Origin: Caulobacter sp.
Lineage (GTDB): Bacteria; Pseudomonadota; Alphaproteobacteria; Caulobacterales; Caulobacteraceae
NCBI GenBank assembly: GCA_021741355.1
Contig: JAIOXZ010000006.1
Span: forward strand, 88,305-152,304
Length of the DNA: 64,000 nt
Direction: 5' to 3'
Part shown: positions 1 through 9,488 of the stretch, piece by piece
Position numbering within the stretch: the stretch's first letter is position 1
How the letters are laid out: each line of letters begins with the position of its first letter
Notes under the pieces: generated by a model
Database searches by the model: none
What the model saw: the letters and a program-made list of their open reading frames with translations, nothing else
Told to the model about the DNA's origin: nothing
Program-made: the position numbers and the translations under genes

Positions 1-576
1 CGCCTGCTCAGGCAGGCCGTGACGCTGCAGTTCGACATAGAAGCGGTCGCCGAACACCCGCGCCATCTCGGCGAGAGCCACAGCGCCCTCCCCCGTCTTG
101 CCGACCGCGAACAGCGGATCGACCGGGCCATCCGTCCCGCCGCTGAGCAGGATCAGGCCCTCGGAATGGGCGACGACCTTTGACCAGGCCACACAGGGTT
201 CAGTGACGCCGTCATTGTCCAGATAGGCGGCCGACGACAGGGCCGAGAGATTGAGATAGCCGGTCTCGTTCTGCGCCAGCAGCACGACGGTCGGGGTCCG
301 CGCCCAGCGATGCGCCTGCCCCTCGCCGATCCCCGTCACCGGCAGGGCGCAGCCGATCAGCGGCTGCACACCCGATTCCTTGGCCGTTACGGAAAATTCA
401 AGGGCGCCGAACAGATTGGCCCGATCCGTGACGGCCACGGCCGGCATGCGGGCGGCTTCCGCCATCTTGCCGACCGCCTCGGCCTTGATCGCCCCTTCGA
501 GCAGGGAATAGGCCGACCGGACCCGCAGATGAACGAACCCGCCATCGGCGCCGCTCCCTGCCTTGTCCCGCGCCAT
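1..576 (-). CDS. dnaE: DNA polymerase III alpha subunit, N-terminal part (truncated by window edge)
   Basis: This is the catalytic subunit of the replicative DNA polymerase, cytoplasmic. Only the first 192 codons lie in the window. The start is the ATG at 574-576, giving MARDKAGSG and then the PHP-domain opening [16 protein letters not shown], which is the canonical N-terminus of bacterial DnaE. It continues through [14 protein letters not shown] and [20 protein letters not shown], both typical PHP-domain segments. The reading frame is open to the window edge, so the gene continues outside. A second upstream ATG at 584 is out of frame. It lies downstream, in transcriptional terms, of the small membrane peptide gene at 680-769, about 100 bases away on the same strand. 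Confidence 0.93.
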   Translation of the reverse strand, partial: MARDKAGSGADGGFVHLRVRSAYSLLEGAIKAEAVGKMAEAARMPAVAVTDRANLFGALEFSVTAKESGVQPLIGCALPVTGIGEGQAHRWARTPTVVLLAQNETGYLNLSALSSAAYLDNDGVTEPCVAWSKVVAHSEGLILLSGGTDGPVDPLFAVGKTGEGAVALAEMARVFGDRFYVELQRHGLPEQA

Positions 577-679
577 GGCGCCATCCCTTCAGATTACCGC
601 GCCGCGCCATTCGGGCCGGGCGTCAAACGAGTCACTTCACGGACAATCGCCCGTGCGGCGCTCGCATTCCAGCGGCAAG

Positions 680-769
680 TCAGGCCACAACGTAGGCGAC
701 CGAGCACATCATCCAGACAAAGCCGACGACGGAGGCCAAAGCGAGGGATTCACGAGCGATGCGGGCCAT
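680..769 (-). CDS. 29-residue single-pass membrane peptide
   Basis: A very short gene upstream of dnaE on the same strand. It has a perfect AGGAGG ribosome binding site (775-780) five bases before the ATG and ends at TGA (680-682). The product starts [17 protein letters not shown] and ends in a hydrophobic stretch containing [11 protein letters not shown], so it has a basic N-terminus followed by one predicted transmembrane helix of about 20 residues. I do not recognise a named family. The strong Shine-Dalgarno sequence and the clean hydrophobic segment are the reasons to call it a gene. Its role is unknown. Confidence 0.6.
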   Translation of the reverse strand: MARIARESLALASVVGFVWMMCSVAYVVA

Positions 770-850
770 TCGAGCCTCCTCAATTCAAGTTGCCCGTTTG
801 TTCTAATTCCTGTTTTGTTCTCACGTCAAGCCAATTCGGAGAACGCCGTC

Positions 851-1285
851 ATGGACCAGCGCCTGAGCCTCATCACCCTTGGAGTCAGCGATCTCGCCCG
901 CGCCCGCGCGTTCTATGAGGACGGTCTGGGCTGGGCGCCGCTGTCGGCCGAGCCGGAGATCGTCTTCTACCAGCTGGCGCCGGGCGTCGGCCTCGCACTG
1001 TTCCCCCGCGACGACCTCGCAAAGGATGTCGGCGAGCCCCTCGCCGCCCCGGGCAGCGCCATCACGCTGGCGCTCAACGGGCGATCCGTCGTCGAGGTTG
1101 ATCAGACCTACGCCCAGGCCATCGCCGCCGGCGCGCGGGCGGTCAAGGCGCCCGCGCCGGTCTTCTGGGGCGGATACTCAGGCTATTTCGCGGACCCCGA
1201 CGGCCATCTCTGGGAACTCGCGCACAATCCGTTCTGCGAGATCACACCACGCGGGGAGACGCTTTTTTCCGGCCCGTCGGCGTAG
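851..1285 (+). CDS. VOC (glyoxalase/bleomycin resistance) family protein
   Basis: A 144-residue vicinal-oxygen-chelate fold protein. The start MDQRLSLITLGVSDLARARAF matches the family opening, with the first beta strand and then the helix beginning at the SDLARARAFYEDGLGW segment. The end GGYSGYFADPDGHLWELAHN carries the typical metal-ligand glutamate of the second half. The ATG at 851 follows a GGAGAA ribosome site; the frame is open upstream but has no comparable signal. The substrate cannot be told. Its 3' end overlaps the convergent gene at 1242-1598 by 44 bases. Confidence 0.85.
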   Translation: MDQRLSLITLGVSDLARARAFYEDGLGWAPLSAEPEIVFYQLAPGVGLALFPRDDLAKDVGEPLAAPGSAITLALNGRSVVEVDQTYAQAIAAGARAVKAPAPVFWGGYSGYFADPDGHLWELAHNPFCEITPRGETLFSGPSA

Positions 1286-1598
1286 GATCACCGGTGTTCA
1301 TCGGCGGCTGGTGCTGGCCGACGATGTCGGCATGCTCTTCACGGCGGACGACGCCGGTGATGTTCAGCCGCGCGAAGATCTCGGTGGCGCCGAAGCCGGA
1401 CTGGGCCTCGTCCCAGGTCTCGAACACACTGCGGTGCAGGCTGTCGGTTTCGCCGGCGTAGACGATCACCGGCGCGTCGCCGTTCCAGTGCACATAGATG
1501 AAGTTTGCGCCGCCCGGCGGAACCGGCCGCAGGTCTTCGAGCGCCTTGTAGCGGTAGAGGTTGCCGGACAGGCCGGCGATATCGAGGTGGCGGGTCAA
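1242..1598 (-). CDS. Small protein with GIY-YIG-like features, TTG start
   Basis: A 118-residue protein. It starts at TTG (1596-1598) behind GGGAG with six-base spacing. The segment NFIYVHW...VIVYAGETDSL followed by REEHADIVGQHQPPMN resembles the GIY-YIG nuclease layout, where a tyrosine-containing strand pair is followed by a helix and a conserved proline/asparagine near the end. The catalytic Arg and Glu cannot be assigned confidently, so it may be a degenerate or distant member. It is convergent with the VOC gene and overlaps it by 44 bases. The in-frame region upstream of the TTG is open for about 30 codons and reads like protein, but has no usual start codon. Confidence 0.55.
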   Translation of the reverse strand: MTRHLDIAGLSGNLYRYKALEDLRPVPPGGANFIYVHWNGDAPVIVYAGETDSLHRSVFETWDEAQSGFGATEIFARLNITGVVRREEHADIVGQHQPPMNTGDPTPTGRKKASPRVV

Positions 1599-1689
1599 GT
1601 TACGCTCCCAGCCGATGAAACAGGAACTGTCGTAAGACCCGGCGATCTGGGCGAAAGCGGGGCGCTGACGAAAGCGTGAGGTGGACGGA

Positions 1690-2374
<685 letters not shown>

Positions 2375-2382
<8 letters not shown>

Positions 2383-3661
2383 AACGCAGGGCCTCGACCG
2401 GATCGATGCGTGAGGCCCGCCAGGCCGGCGGCAGGGTGGCGACAAAGCTCATGAACAGCGACCAGCCGGTGATGATGCCGACCTCGCTCCATTCGATCTT
2501 GGCCGGGACGTGGGTCAGGAAATAGATGTCGGCGTTGAACACATTGGCGCCGGTGACCCATTCGACGGCCTTCTGGATCGCCTCGATGTTCATGCAGAAG
2601 ATCACGCCCATCAGCAGGCCGGCGACTGTGCCGGCGACGCCGACCGCTGCGCCGGACATGAAGAAGATGCGCATGATCGCGCCCTGCCCCGCGCCCATGG
2701 TGCGCAGGATGCCGATGTCGCGGCCCTTGTTCTTCACCAGCATGACCAGACCGGAGATGATGTTCATGGCCGCGATGGCGACGATGAACATCAGGATCAG
2801 ACGCATCGCCGCGCGCTCGACCTGCAGCGCCTCGAAGAAGCTTTGGTTCTTCTGGGTCCAGTCGGTGACGGCCGAGCCGGGCCCGGCCGCGACGGTCAGC
2901 AGCGGCTTGATGTCTTCGACCGCATCGGGGTCGTCGAGCATGATCTCGATCGCGTCGACGCTGGTGTCGCGGCCGAAGAACAGCTGGGCCTGGGCGAGAG
3001 GCATGTAGATGAAGGCCTGGTCGTATTCGCTCATCCCGACCGAGAAGATGCCGCCGATCGTGTAATCCTTCTGCGTTACGCTGGTGCCGAAGGCGGTCGA
3101 CGACCCGGCGGGCGAGATCAGGGTGACGGAGTCGCCGGGGGCGACGCCGAGGCTGGCGGCCAGCCGGTCGCCGAGCAGGATCAGGTCGCCGCCGTAGTCA
3201 CCCTGGCCGAAGCCGTCACGGGACCCGGACTTGATGTTGTCCGAGACGATCGTCGTGGCCTTCAGGTCGGCCGGGGTCACCCCGCGCACGATGGCGCCGG
3301 CGATCTGGTTGGGGCCCAGCACCATGGCCTGGCCCTCGACCACCGGGATCACCTGCTTGACGCCGGGCACGGCGCGCAGGCGGGTGACGATCGCCGTCCG
3401 GTCCGGACTGTTGAGCGGTGCGCCGGTGACATAGGCGTGGCCGTTGAAGCCGAGAATCCGGTCGAGCAGCTCGGTGCGGAAGCCGTTCATCACGCTCATC
3501 ACGACGATGAGCACCATCACGGCCAGCATGATGCCGATGAAGGAGATCAGCGAGATCAGCGCCACGCCGCCATGCTTGCGCTTGGCGCGCAGGTAACGGG
3601 CGGCGACGGCCCGTTCCCACAGGCCGAACGGCGGCGCGACGGAGCCGGCGGGCTGGGTCAC
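2375..3661 (-). CDS. lolC: Lipoprotein-releasing ABC transporter permease, LolC/LolE family
   Basis: A 428-residue inner-membrane permease that partners LolD. It has an N-terminal transmembrane helix around [20 protein letters not shown], a long periplasmic domain of about 230 residues, and three C-terminal helices (one reads [19 protein letters not shown]). Only one LolC/E-type permease is present here, as in many alphaproteobacteria where a homodimer is presumed. The start is GTG (3659-3661), overlapping the proS stop by four bases (GTGA). LolC and LolE cannot be told apart by sequence alone in this lineage. Confidence 0.92.
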
Positions 3662-4986
3662 GCAGCCGCCTTGGCCGACAGGCCGGCGATCACATCGGCC
3701 AGTGGCGCCGTCGAGCGCTCACCGCTCGCGCGGTTCTTGATCTCGACATTGCCCTCGGCGAGCCCCTTGGGACCGACAATCATCTGCCAGGGCAGGCCGA
3801 TCAGGTCGGCGCGGGCGAACTTGCCGCCCGGCCGCTCGGCTGTGTCGTCGTAGAGAACGGCGCGGCCGGCGGCGGTCAGGGCCGCATAGGCCTGTTCACA
3901 GGCCGCGTCGCAGGCCTCATCACCCGGGCGCAGGTTGATCAGGGCCAGATCGAACGGCGCGACGGCCTCGGGCCAGATGATGCCGCCCTCGTCGTGGCTG
4001 GCCTCGATGATCGCGCCCAGCAGGCGTGAGACGCCCACGCCATAGCTGCCCATGTGGACATTGACGTCGACACCGTCGGGGCCGGTCACCCGGGCCTTCA
4101 TCGGGTCGGAGTATTTCTCGCCGAAATAGAAGATGTGGCCGACCTCGATGCCGCGGGCCGACAGCTGCTTGTCGGCGGGCACGGCGGCGAAGGCGTCCGC
4201 GTCGTGCATCTCCTCGGTCGCCGCATAGAGGGCGGTGCGCTGGTCGACCAGCGGCTGCAGGTCGCCGTCCCAGTCGACGTCGGGGCCGGGCGCGCCCATC
4301 TCGACGAGGTCCTTGTGGCAGAACACCTGGCTCTCGCCGGTGTCGGCCAGGACGATGAACTCGTGGCTCAGGTCGCCGCCGATCGGGCCGGTGTCGGCCT
4401 TCATGGGCACGGCCTTCAGGCCCATGCGGGCGAAGGTGTTGAGATAGGCGATGAACATCCGGTTGTAGGCCGCTCGGGCGTCGGCCTCGTTGAGGTCGAA
4501 GCTGTAGGCGTCCTTCATCAGGAACTCGCGGCCGCGCATCACGCCGAAGCGCGGGCGGCGCTCGTCGCGGAACTTCCACTGGATGTTGTAGAGATTGAGC
4601 GGCAGATCCTTGTAGCTCTTCACATAGGCTCGGAAGATGTCGGTCACGACCTCCTCGGCGGTCGGCCCGTAGAGCAGGTCGCGCTTGTGGCGGTCGGTGA
4701 TGCGCAGCATCTCGTCGCCATAGGCCTCGTAGCGGCCGCTCTCGCGCCACAGGTCGGCCAGCTGGATCGTCGGCATCAGGAGCTCGACGGCGCCGGCGCG
4801 GTCCATCTCTTCGCGAACGATCTGCTCGACTTTCTTCAGCACCCGCAGGCCCAGCGGCAGCCAGGCATAGATGCCCGCCGCTTCCTGGCGGATCAGGCCG
4901 GCGCGAAGCATCAGTTGGTGCGAGACGATCTGGGCGTCCGAAGGCGCCTCTTTGAGCGTAGGCAGGAAATAGCGCGACAGGCGCAT
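3658..4986 (-). CDS. proS: Prolyl-tRNA synthetase, short alphaproteobacterial form
   Basis: A class II aminoacyl-tRNA synthetase that charges tRNA-Pro. At 442 residues it lacks the roughly 180-residue editing insertion found in the Escherichia coli enzyme, which is normal for alphaproteobacteria. Visible are the N-terminal [20 protein letters not shown], motif 2 around [20 protein letters not shown], motif 3 around [10 protein letters not shown], and a C-terminal anticodon-binding domain. The ATG at 4986 is chosen because the family begins there; the longer open frame to 5211 is not protein-like. It forms a tight operon with lolC and lolD. Confidence 0.96.
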   Translation of the reverse strand: MRLSRYFLPTLKEAPSDAQIVSHQLMLRAGLIRQEAAGIYAWLPLGLRVLKKVEQIVREEMDRAGAVELLMPTIQLADLWRESGRYEAYGDEMLRITDRHKRDLLYGPTAEEVVTDIFRAYVKSYKDLPLNLYNIQWKFRDERRPRFGVMRGREFLMKDAYSFDLNEADARAAYNRMFIAYLNTFARMGLKAVPMKADTGPIGGDLSHEFIVLADTGESQVFCHKDLVEMGAPGPDVDWDGDLQPLVDQRTALYAATEEMHDADAFAAVPADKQLSARGIEVGHIFYFGEKYSDPMKARVTGPDGVDVNVHMGSYGVGVSRLLGAIIEASHDEGGIIWPEAVAPFDLALINLRPGDEACDAACEQAYAALTAAGRAVLYDDTAERPGGKFARADLIGLPWQMIVGPKGLAEGNVEIKNRASGERSTAPLADVIAGLSAKAAA

Positions 4987-5423
4987 TGGTAACCCCATGA
5001 AACGAGCGCCTGACTTACCCTCGCCGGCCCTTGATTGGCAACGCGAGCGGCGAAAAGAAGGCCGCCGGGGTCGCCGGCGGCCTTGCAAGTCATCGTCGGG
5101 GAAAAACGCCACGGAGCAAGACCGGCGAACCGGCCTTCCATGAGCTGAGGCTACGCCCGACTCGGGCGGCTGGCAGTCGTCTGTAGCGCCCCGCGTACGC
5201 GGGAGTGACAATCGCTCAAAGTTTGGGCGACGGGAGCGGTCTGTGACACCGGGCGCCGAAACCCTGGGCGCTTATCCAAACCCGTCATGGCCCGGCTTGT
5301 CCGGGCCATCCAGGAACACCGACGGGCACGGTGAAGCGGGATGTGACCATCTCGCCCCTTCTGGCCGCTTCAACGCGCTTGGGTGGCCCGGACAAGCCGG
5401 GCCATGACGGTCGAAAGGGATCG
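4987..5423. other. 437-base intergenic gap between proS and the DUF1467 gene
   Basis: I see no gene here. It holds the 129-base inverted-repeat element described separately (5282-5410) and about 290 bases of otherwise featureless sequence just upstream of proS, which should contain a proS promoter. The open frames through it are not protein-like. Confidence 0.6.
5282..5410. repeat. Inverted-repeat element, copy 1 of 2
   Basis: The arms 5282-5308 and 5384-5410 are exact reverse complements over 27 bases; the core is CATGGCCCGGCTTGTCCGGG. A second copy with the same layout lies at 31001-31128. Between the arms both copies share GAACACCG next to the left arm. No open reading frame lies inside, so it is a non-autonomous, MITE-like or structural repeat. 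Confidence 0.85.
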
Positions 5424-5681
5424 TCAGCTGTTCGGCATCGACGGCAGGGTGATCAGGCCGAAGCGGATGACCAGCCAGATCACGCCCCAGATCAGCGCGG
5501 CCACCCAGGTCGTGGTGATGAACTTGCGCTTGAGGTTGGGATTGACCGGCGCGCCGGGGTCGCCGCCGTCCTTCACCTCGATGCCGGATTCCGCGTAGGT
5601 CCGGTTGCCCAGCGGCAGGACGGCGAACAGGGTCGTCCACCAGACGGTCAGATAGATGGCGATACCGGTACCGATGCCCAT
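5424..5681 (-). CDS. DUF1467 family small membrane protein
   Basis: An 85-residue protein with two predicted transmembrane helices: one near the N-terminus (IAIYLTVWWTTLFAVLPLG) and one near the C-terminus (WVAALIWGVIWLVIRFGL), with a short polar loop between. This two-helix layout and the position next to mce are typical of DUF1467 proteins in alphaproteobacteria. The function is unknown. Its ATG shares one base with the mce stop (TGATG), so it is translationally coupled to mce. Confidence 0.85.
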   Translation of the reverse strand: MGIGTGIAIYLTVWWTTLFAVLPLGNRTYAESGIEVKDGGDPGAPVNPNLKRKFITTTWVAALIWGVIWLVIRFGLITLPSMPNS

Positions 5682-6100
5682 CAGTGATGTCCGTCCTTCG
5701 GGGTTTCCATCAGCTCGACCAGCATGCCGCCCATGTCCTTGGGATGCACGAAGATGATCAGGGTGCCGTGCGCGCCGATGCGCGGCTCGCCCAGCACCGT
5801 CGCGCCCTTGGCCACCAGGGCGTCGCGGGCCTCGTAGATGTCCTCCACCTCGAAGCAGATGTGGTGCTGGCCGCCCTTGGGGTTCTTGGCCAGGAAGCCA
5901 TGGATCGGGCTCTTCTCGCCATAGGGCTCGATCAGCTCGATCTGGCTGTTGGGCAGGTTGACGAAACAGACCCAGACGCCCTGCTCCGGCATGGCCCATT
6001 TGTCGGTCCACGAGGTCGCGCCCAGCAGGTCGCGATACATGTTCAGGGCCTCGTCGATGGAGGGCGTGGCGACGCCGACGTGGTTGAGCTTGCCGATCAT
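5681..6100 (-). CDS. mce: Methylmalonyl-CoA epimerase
   Basis: A 139-residue VOC-fold enzyme that interconverts the (R) and (S) forms of methylmalonyl-CoA in propionate metabolism. It opens with MIGKLNHVGVATPSIDEALN, with the first metal histidine in NHVG. It contains GGQHHICFEVEDI, with the second metal histidine, and ends with FVHPKDMGGMLVELME, with the metal glutamate. The ATG at 6100 matches the family start; the open frame runs to 6241 but is derived from a repeat. It lies downstream of rnj and upstream of the DUF1467 gene. Confidence 0.93.
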   Translation of the reverse strand: MIGKLNHVGVATPSIDEALNMYRDLLGATSWTDKWAMPEQGVWVCFVNLPNSQIELIEPYGEKSPIHGFLAKNPKGGQHHICFEVEDIYEARDALVAKGATVLGEPRIGAHGTLIIFVHPKDMGGMLVELMETPKDGHH

Positions 6101-6134
6101 GGGCTTGGTCTCCTGGAGCCGTCGCGTCCTAACA

Positions 6135-6287
6135 CCCTTCTCCCGGAGGGAGAAGGAGGGGCCCGTCCTGCGAAGCGTCGCGAAGCAGGATGGGAGGTTG
6201 AGGGGGTACGGGGTTTGGCGGCCTGGAGCGTAACCCCTCACCCTCCCATGCTGCGCATGGGCCCCTCCCTCTCCCGCCGGGAGAGGG
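6135..6287. repeat. About 150-base imperfect inverted repeat between rnj and mce
   Basis: The left arm begins CCCTTCTCCCGGAGGGAG and the right arm is its near reverse complement, ending CTCTCCCGCCGGGAGAGGG. Inner parts also match (GAGGGGCCC on the left pairs with GGGCCCCTC on the right; a GGGAGGTTGAGGGG block pairs with CCCCTCACCCTCCC). It ends three bases before the rnj stop codon, so the element sits directly after rnj and in the path of transcription towards mce. No gene is inside. Confidence 0.8.
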
Positions 6288-6290
6288 AAA

Positions 6291-7970
6291 TCAGATCCGC
6301 AACACCGTCGTCTCGACCACCGGCTTGCGCTCCCAGATCCGGAAGGCGCCCTTTTTGACCACCCGGGACAGGGCGCTCTCGACGATCTCGTCGAAGGCGC
6401 GTTCCTCGGCCGGAACCTTCTTCACCGCCTGCTCGGCGTCGCGGCACAGGTCGTCGAGCGCCTCGTCCAGCGGGAAGTCGGCGTCGCCGGCCAGGCCGAT
6501 GGCGCGGATCTGCGGACCGGAGACGATCCGGCCCTTGCCGTCGAGCGCGATGGTGACCATCAGCACGCCGTTGAAGGCCGCGTGACGACGCTCCTTCAGG
6601 GCGTCGCCGTTCTCGGGCGTGACCATGCCGCCGTCGATGTACAGGCGGCCGGCGGGAACCTCGTCGATGATCTCGGCGCGACCGGGGGCCAGGCGGACCA
6701 TGTCGCCGTTGCGTGGGCTGACCGTCTGGGGGACCTGCAGATCGCGGGCGAAGGCGGCATGCTCCAGCAGGTGGCGGCGCTCGCCATGGGTCGGCACCGC
6801 GATCTGCGGCCTGGCCCAGGCGTACATCTGCGCCAATTCGTCCCGGCAGGGATGGCCGGAGACGTGGATGCCCGGATGGTCCCGCTCGGTGCAGAGCCGC
6901 ACGCCACGGTCGGCCAGGCTGTTCTGCAGGTTGCGGATCGGCACCTCGTTCCCCGGGATCACCCGCGAGGAGAAGATCGCGTGGTCGCCCTTGCCGAGGT
7001 TGACGTGCGGGTGCGTCCCCGACGCGATCCGGGCCAGGGCCGCGCGGGCCTCGCCTTGGCTGCCGGTGCAGAGGTAGAGGATCTTGTCCTGCGGGAAGTG
7101 CTTGGCTTCCTTTTCGTTGATGAACTCCTTGAGGCCGCTCATCAGCCCGACGGACCGCGCGGCCGCGCTCATGCGGTGCATTGACCGCCCGACAAGGCAG
7201 ACCCGCCGGTCAGCGGCCTCGGCGGCGCGGATCACGCTGTCCATGCGTGCGACGTTCGAGGCGAAACAGGCGACCGCCACCCTGCCCTTCAGCGGCTTGA
7301 TCAAATCGGCCAGCGCCTTGCGGACATCGGCCTCGGACCCTGCATGGCCGTCGACGAACACATTGGTGCTGTCGCAGACCATCGCCAGCACGCCCTCGTC
7401 GCCGAGCTTGCGGATCGCCTCGTCGTCGGTGACGCCGCCGAGCAGAGGATCGGGGTCGATCTTCCAGTCGCCGGTGTGCAGCACGGTGCCGAGCGGCGTG
7501 CGGATCGCCAGGCCGTTCGGCTCCGGGATCGAGTGGGTGAGGGTGATCAGCTCGAGCTCGAACGGCCCCAGCGAGATCTTGCCGCTCAGCGGCACCTCGG
7601 TGATGTCGACCTCGTCGAGGAGGCCCGCGTCGCGCAGCTTCTCCCGCAGCAGGAAGGCGGTGAACGGCGTGGCGTAGACCGGCGCCTTGAGCCGTGGCCA
7701 CAGCCAGGCCACGGCGCCGATGTGGTCCTCATGGGCGTGCGTCAGCACGATGCCGAGAATGTCGTCGGCATAGTCCTCGATGTAGGTCGGATCCGGCAGG
7801 ATCACCTCGACGCCCGGCGTGGTCTGGTCGCCGAAGGTGATGCCCAGGTCGACGACGATCCACTTGCGATCATCCTCCGGCCCGTAGCCGTAGAGATTGA
7901 AGTTCATGCCGATCTCGTTCGACCCGCCCAGGGGCAGGAAGACCAGCTCGTCGTTCTTGCGCGCTTTCAT
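6291..7970 (-). CDS. rnj: Ribonuclease J
   Basis: A 559-residue metallo-beta-lactamase/beta-CASP ribonuclease with endo- and 5'-3' exonuclease activity, involved in RNA maturation and decay. The zinc motif is THAHEDHIGA near residue 75. The beta-CASP region contains GRSMHRMS and CTGSQGEARAAL, and the later histidine lies in HVSGHPCRDEL. The C-terminal domain of about 100 residues is present, so it is full length. Start and stop are shared closely with coaX (TGATG). Rnj next to coaX and birA downstream of nuo is a familiar alphaproteobacterial order. Confidence 0.95.
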   Translation of the reverse strand: MKARKNDELVFLPLGGSNEIGMNFNLYGYGPEDDRKWIVVDLGITFGDQTTPGVEVILPDPTYIEDYADDILGIVLTHAHEDHIGAVAWLWPRLKAPVYATPFTAFLLREKLRDAGLLDEVDITEVPLSGKISLGPFELELITLTHSIPEPNGLAIRTPLGTVLHTGDWKIDPDPLLGGVTDDEAIRKLGDEGVLAMVCDSTNVFVDGHAGSEADVRKALADLIKPLKGRVAVACFASNVARMDSVIRAAEAADRRVCLVGRSMHRMSAAARSVGLMSGLKEFINEKEAKHFPQDKILYLCTGSQGEARAALARIASGTHPHVNLGKGDHAIFSSRVIPGNEVPIRNLQNSLADRGVRLCTERDHPGIHVSGHPCRDELAQMYAWARPQIAVPTHGERRHLLEHAAFARDLQVPQTVSPRNGDMVRLAPGRAEIIDEVPAGRLYIDGGMVTPENGDALKERRHAAFNGVLMVTIALDGKGRIVSGPQIRAIGLAGDADFPLDEALDDLCRDAEQAVKKVPAEERAFDEIVESALSRVVKKGAFRIWERKPVVETTVLRI

Positions 7971-8752
7971 CAGATGTGCGGGGACGCGTTGCGCCGGTAG
8001 ATTTCCAGCAGCCCCCGGATCGTCAGGTCGGGGTCGAAATGGTCGATCATGTCGGTAGCGCCTTCAAACAGGGAGACGACGCCTCCGGTCGCGACAACGG
8101 TCAAATGCTCGCCCCGTTCCGCCTTGATGCGGGCGATCAGCCCCTCGATAAGTCCGATATAGCCCCAGAACACGCCCGACTGCATGGCGGTCACGGTGTC
8201 GGTGCCGACGACGCGGTTGCGTTCCGGGCGCTGGATGGCGATGCGCGGAAGCTTGGCGGCGGCCTCGTGCAGCGCCTGCATGGAGAGGTTCACGCCGGGG
8301 GCGATGATGCCGCCCTCGAACCCGCCGTCGGCGGCGACGATGTCGAACGTCGTGGCTGTCCCGCTGTCGATGACGATCAAGGGCCCGGGATAGGCAATGT
8401 GGGCGCCCACGGCGTTGACCAGCCGGTCAGCGCCCGCCTCTGACGGCTTGTCGATCCGCACCGCGACACCCAGCTCCGCATTCTCGCCGATGATCAGCGG
8501 CTCGACGCCCAGATAGCGGCGCGAAAGATTGCGCAGGTTGAAGATCGATTGCGGCACGACGCTGGAGATGATGCAGCCGCTCAGGCTCTTCATCGTCAGG
8601 CCATTCATCTCGAACAGCTGCGAAAGCCAGACGGCGTATTCGTCGGCGGTGCGGGTGCTCTCGGTCGCCGAGCGCCACTGCGCGATCCAGGTCTCGCCGT
8701 CATGGACGGCGAACAGGGTGTTGGTGTTGCCCTGCTCGATAGCCAGCAGCAT
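7970..8752 (-). CDS. coaX: Type III pantothenate kinase
   Basis: A 260-residue kinase for the first step of coenzyme A synthesis, phosphorylating pantothenate. It has the ASKHA-fold phosphate-binding opening [18 protein letters not shown], the substrate-region [12 protein letters not shown] and [15 protein letters not shown], and [15 protein letters not shown]. In the first motif the usual aspartate (DxGNT) is glutamate (EQGNT); the second catalytic aspartate in GADR and IDSGTAT is kept. It sits one base apart from birA upstream and overlaps rnj downstream. Confidence 0.93.
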   Translation of the reverse strand: MLLAIEQGNTNTLFAVHDGETWIAQWRSATESTRTADEYAVWLSQLFEMNGLTMKSLSGCIISSVVPQSIFNLRNLSRRYLGVEPLIIGENAELGVAVRIDKPSEAGADRLVNAVGAHIAYPGPLIVIDSGTATTFDIVAADGGFEGGIIAPGVNLSMQALHEAAAKLPRIAIQRPERNRVVGTDTVTAMQSGVFWGYIGLIEGLIARIKAERGEHLTVVATGGVVSLFEGATDMIDHFDPDLTIRGLLEIYRRNASPHI

Positions 8753-9487
8753 CTAGGCCTCTCCGAAAAAGACGTCGCCGGCCGTGATGCGCCGCAGCAT
8801 GCCGTCTGGCAAGCGCAACCGCAGCGCACCATCCGGGTCGAGGCCTTCGGCGATTCCGGCAACCGTTTCATGGCCGAGACGGGCGGTGCAGGCTTCGCCC
8901 AGCCCATGGGCCCGGCGCGTCCAGGCCTCCGCGACCGGCGGGAAGCCGGCGGTCTGCCAAAGCCGCCGCCAACGTTCGAATGCCTCCGACAGAACAGCCA
9001 GCGCTTCGAGGGGCCTCGGCGGTGGCGCGGTCATGTGTTCGGCGAAAGCCGTCGCGGGGCGCTCGGAAACTTCCGGCGGCGTGGACAGGTTCACCCCGAT
9101 ACCGACGGCGACCCACAGGCCGCCGGCGTGTTGGCCGGACTCCACCAGAATGCCGCTGGTCTTGCGGCCGTCGATCATCGGGTCGTTGGGCCACTTCAGC
9201 GTCACCTGCGACGCCGGGACGAAGGCGTCGGCCAGATCGGCGACCGCCAGGGCGGCGACAAAGCTGATCTGAGCCGCCTCGGCCGGCGGACGGTCGGTGA
9301 CGAACAACAGGGTGGCGGCGAGGTTGCCCTGCCCCGTCTCCCAGTTGCGGCCGCGACGCCCGCGCCCGGCCGTCTGGCGGGTGGCCGTGATCCACAGGGG
9401 ACCGACCTCTCCGGCTTCGGCGCGGCGACGCGCATCGGCGTTTGTGGAATCGATCTCGTCGAGCGCCTCGATGCGCGGCGCGGTCAC
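8753..9487 (-). CDS. birA: Biotin--[acetyl-CoA-carboxylase] ligase
   Basis: A 244-residue biotin protein ligase that attaches biotin to the carboxyl carrier protein. Visible motifs are DEIDSTNADARR, TAGRGRRGRNWETGQGNL (biotinyl-AMP binding loop) and LKWPNDPMIDGRKTSGILVE. It lacks the N-terminal winged helix of the E. coli BirA repressor, so it is a ligase only. The start is GTG (9485-9487) one base from the nuoN stop, making it part of the nuo transcription unit. Confidence 0.93.
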   Translation of the reverse strand: MTAPRIEALDEIDSTNADARRRAEAGEVGPLWITATRQTAGRGRRGRNWETGQGNLAATLLFVTDRPPAEAAQISFVAALAVADLADAFVPASQVTLKWPNDPMIDGRKTSGILVESGQHAGGLWVAVGIGVNLSTPPEVSERPATAFAEHMTAPPPRPLEALAVLSEAFERWRRLWQTAGFPPVAEAWTRRAHGLGEACTARLGHETVAGIAEGLDPDGALRLRLPDGMLRRITAGDVFFGEA

Positions 9488-9488
9488 G

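Noticed and set aside
2510..3853. Long plus-strand frame opposite lolC, and similar ones opposite proS, nuoG and lon.
   Set aside because: All are antisense to recognisable proteins and have no motif; their length comes from the high GC content.
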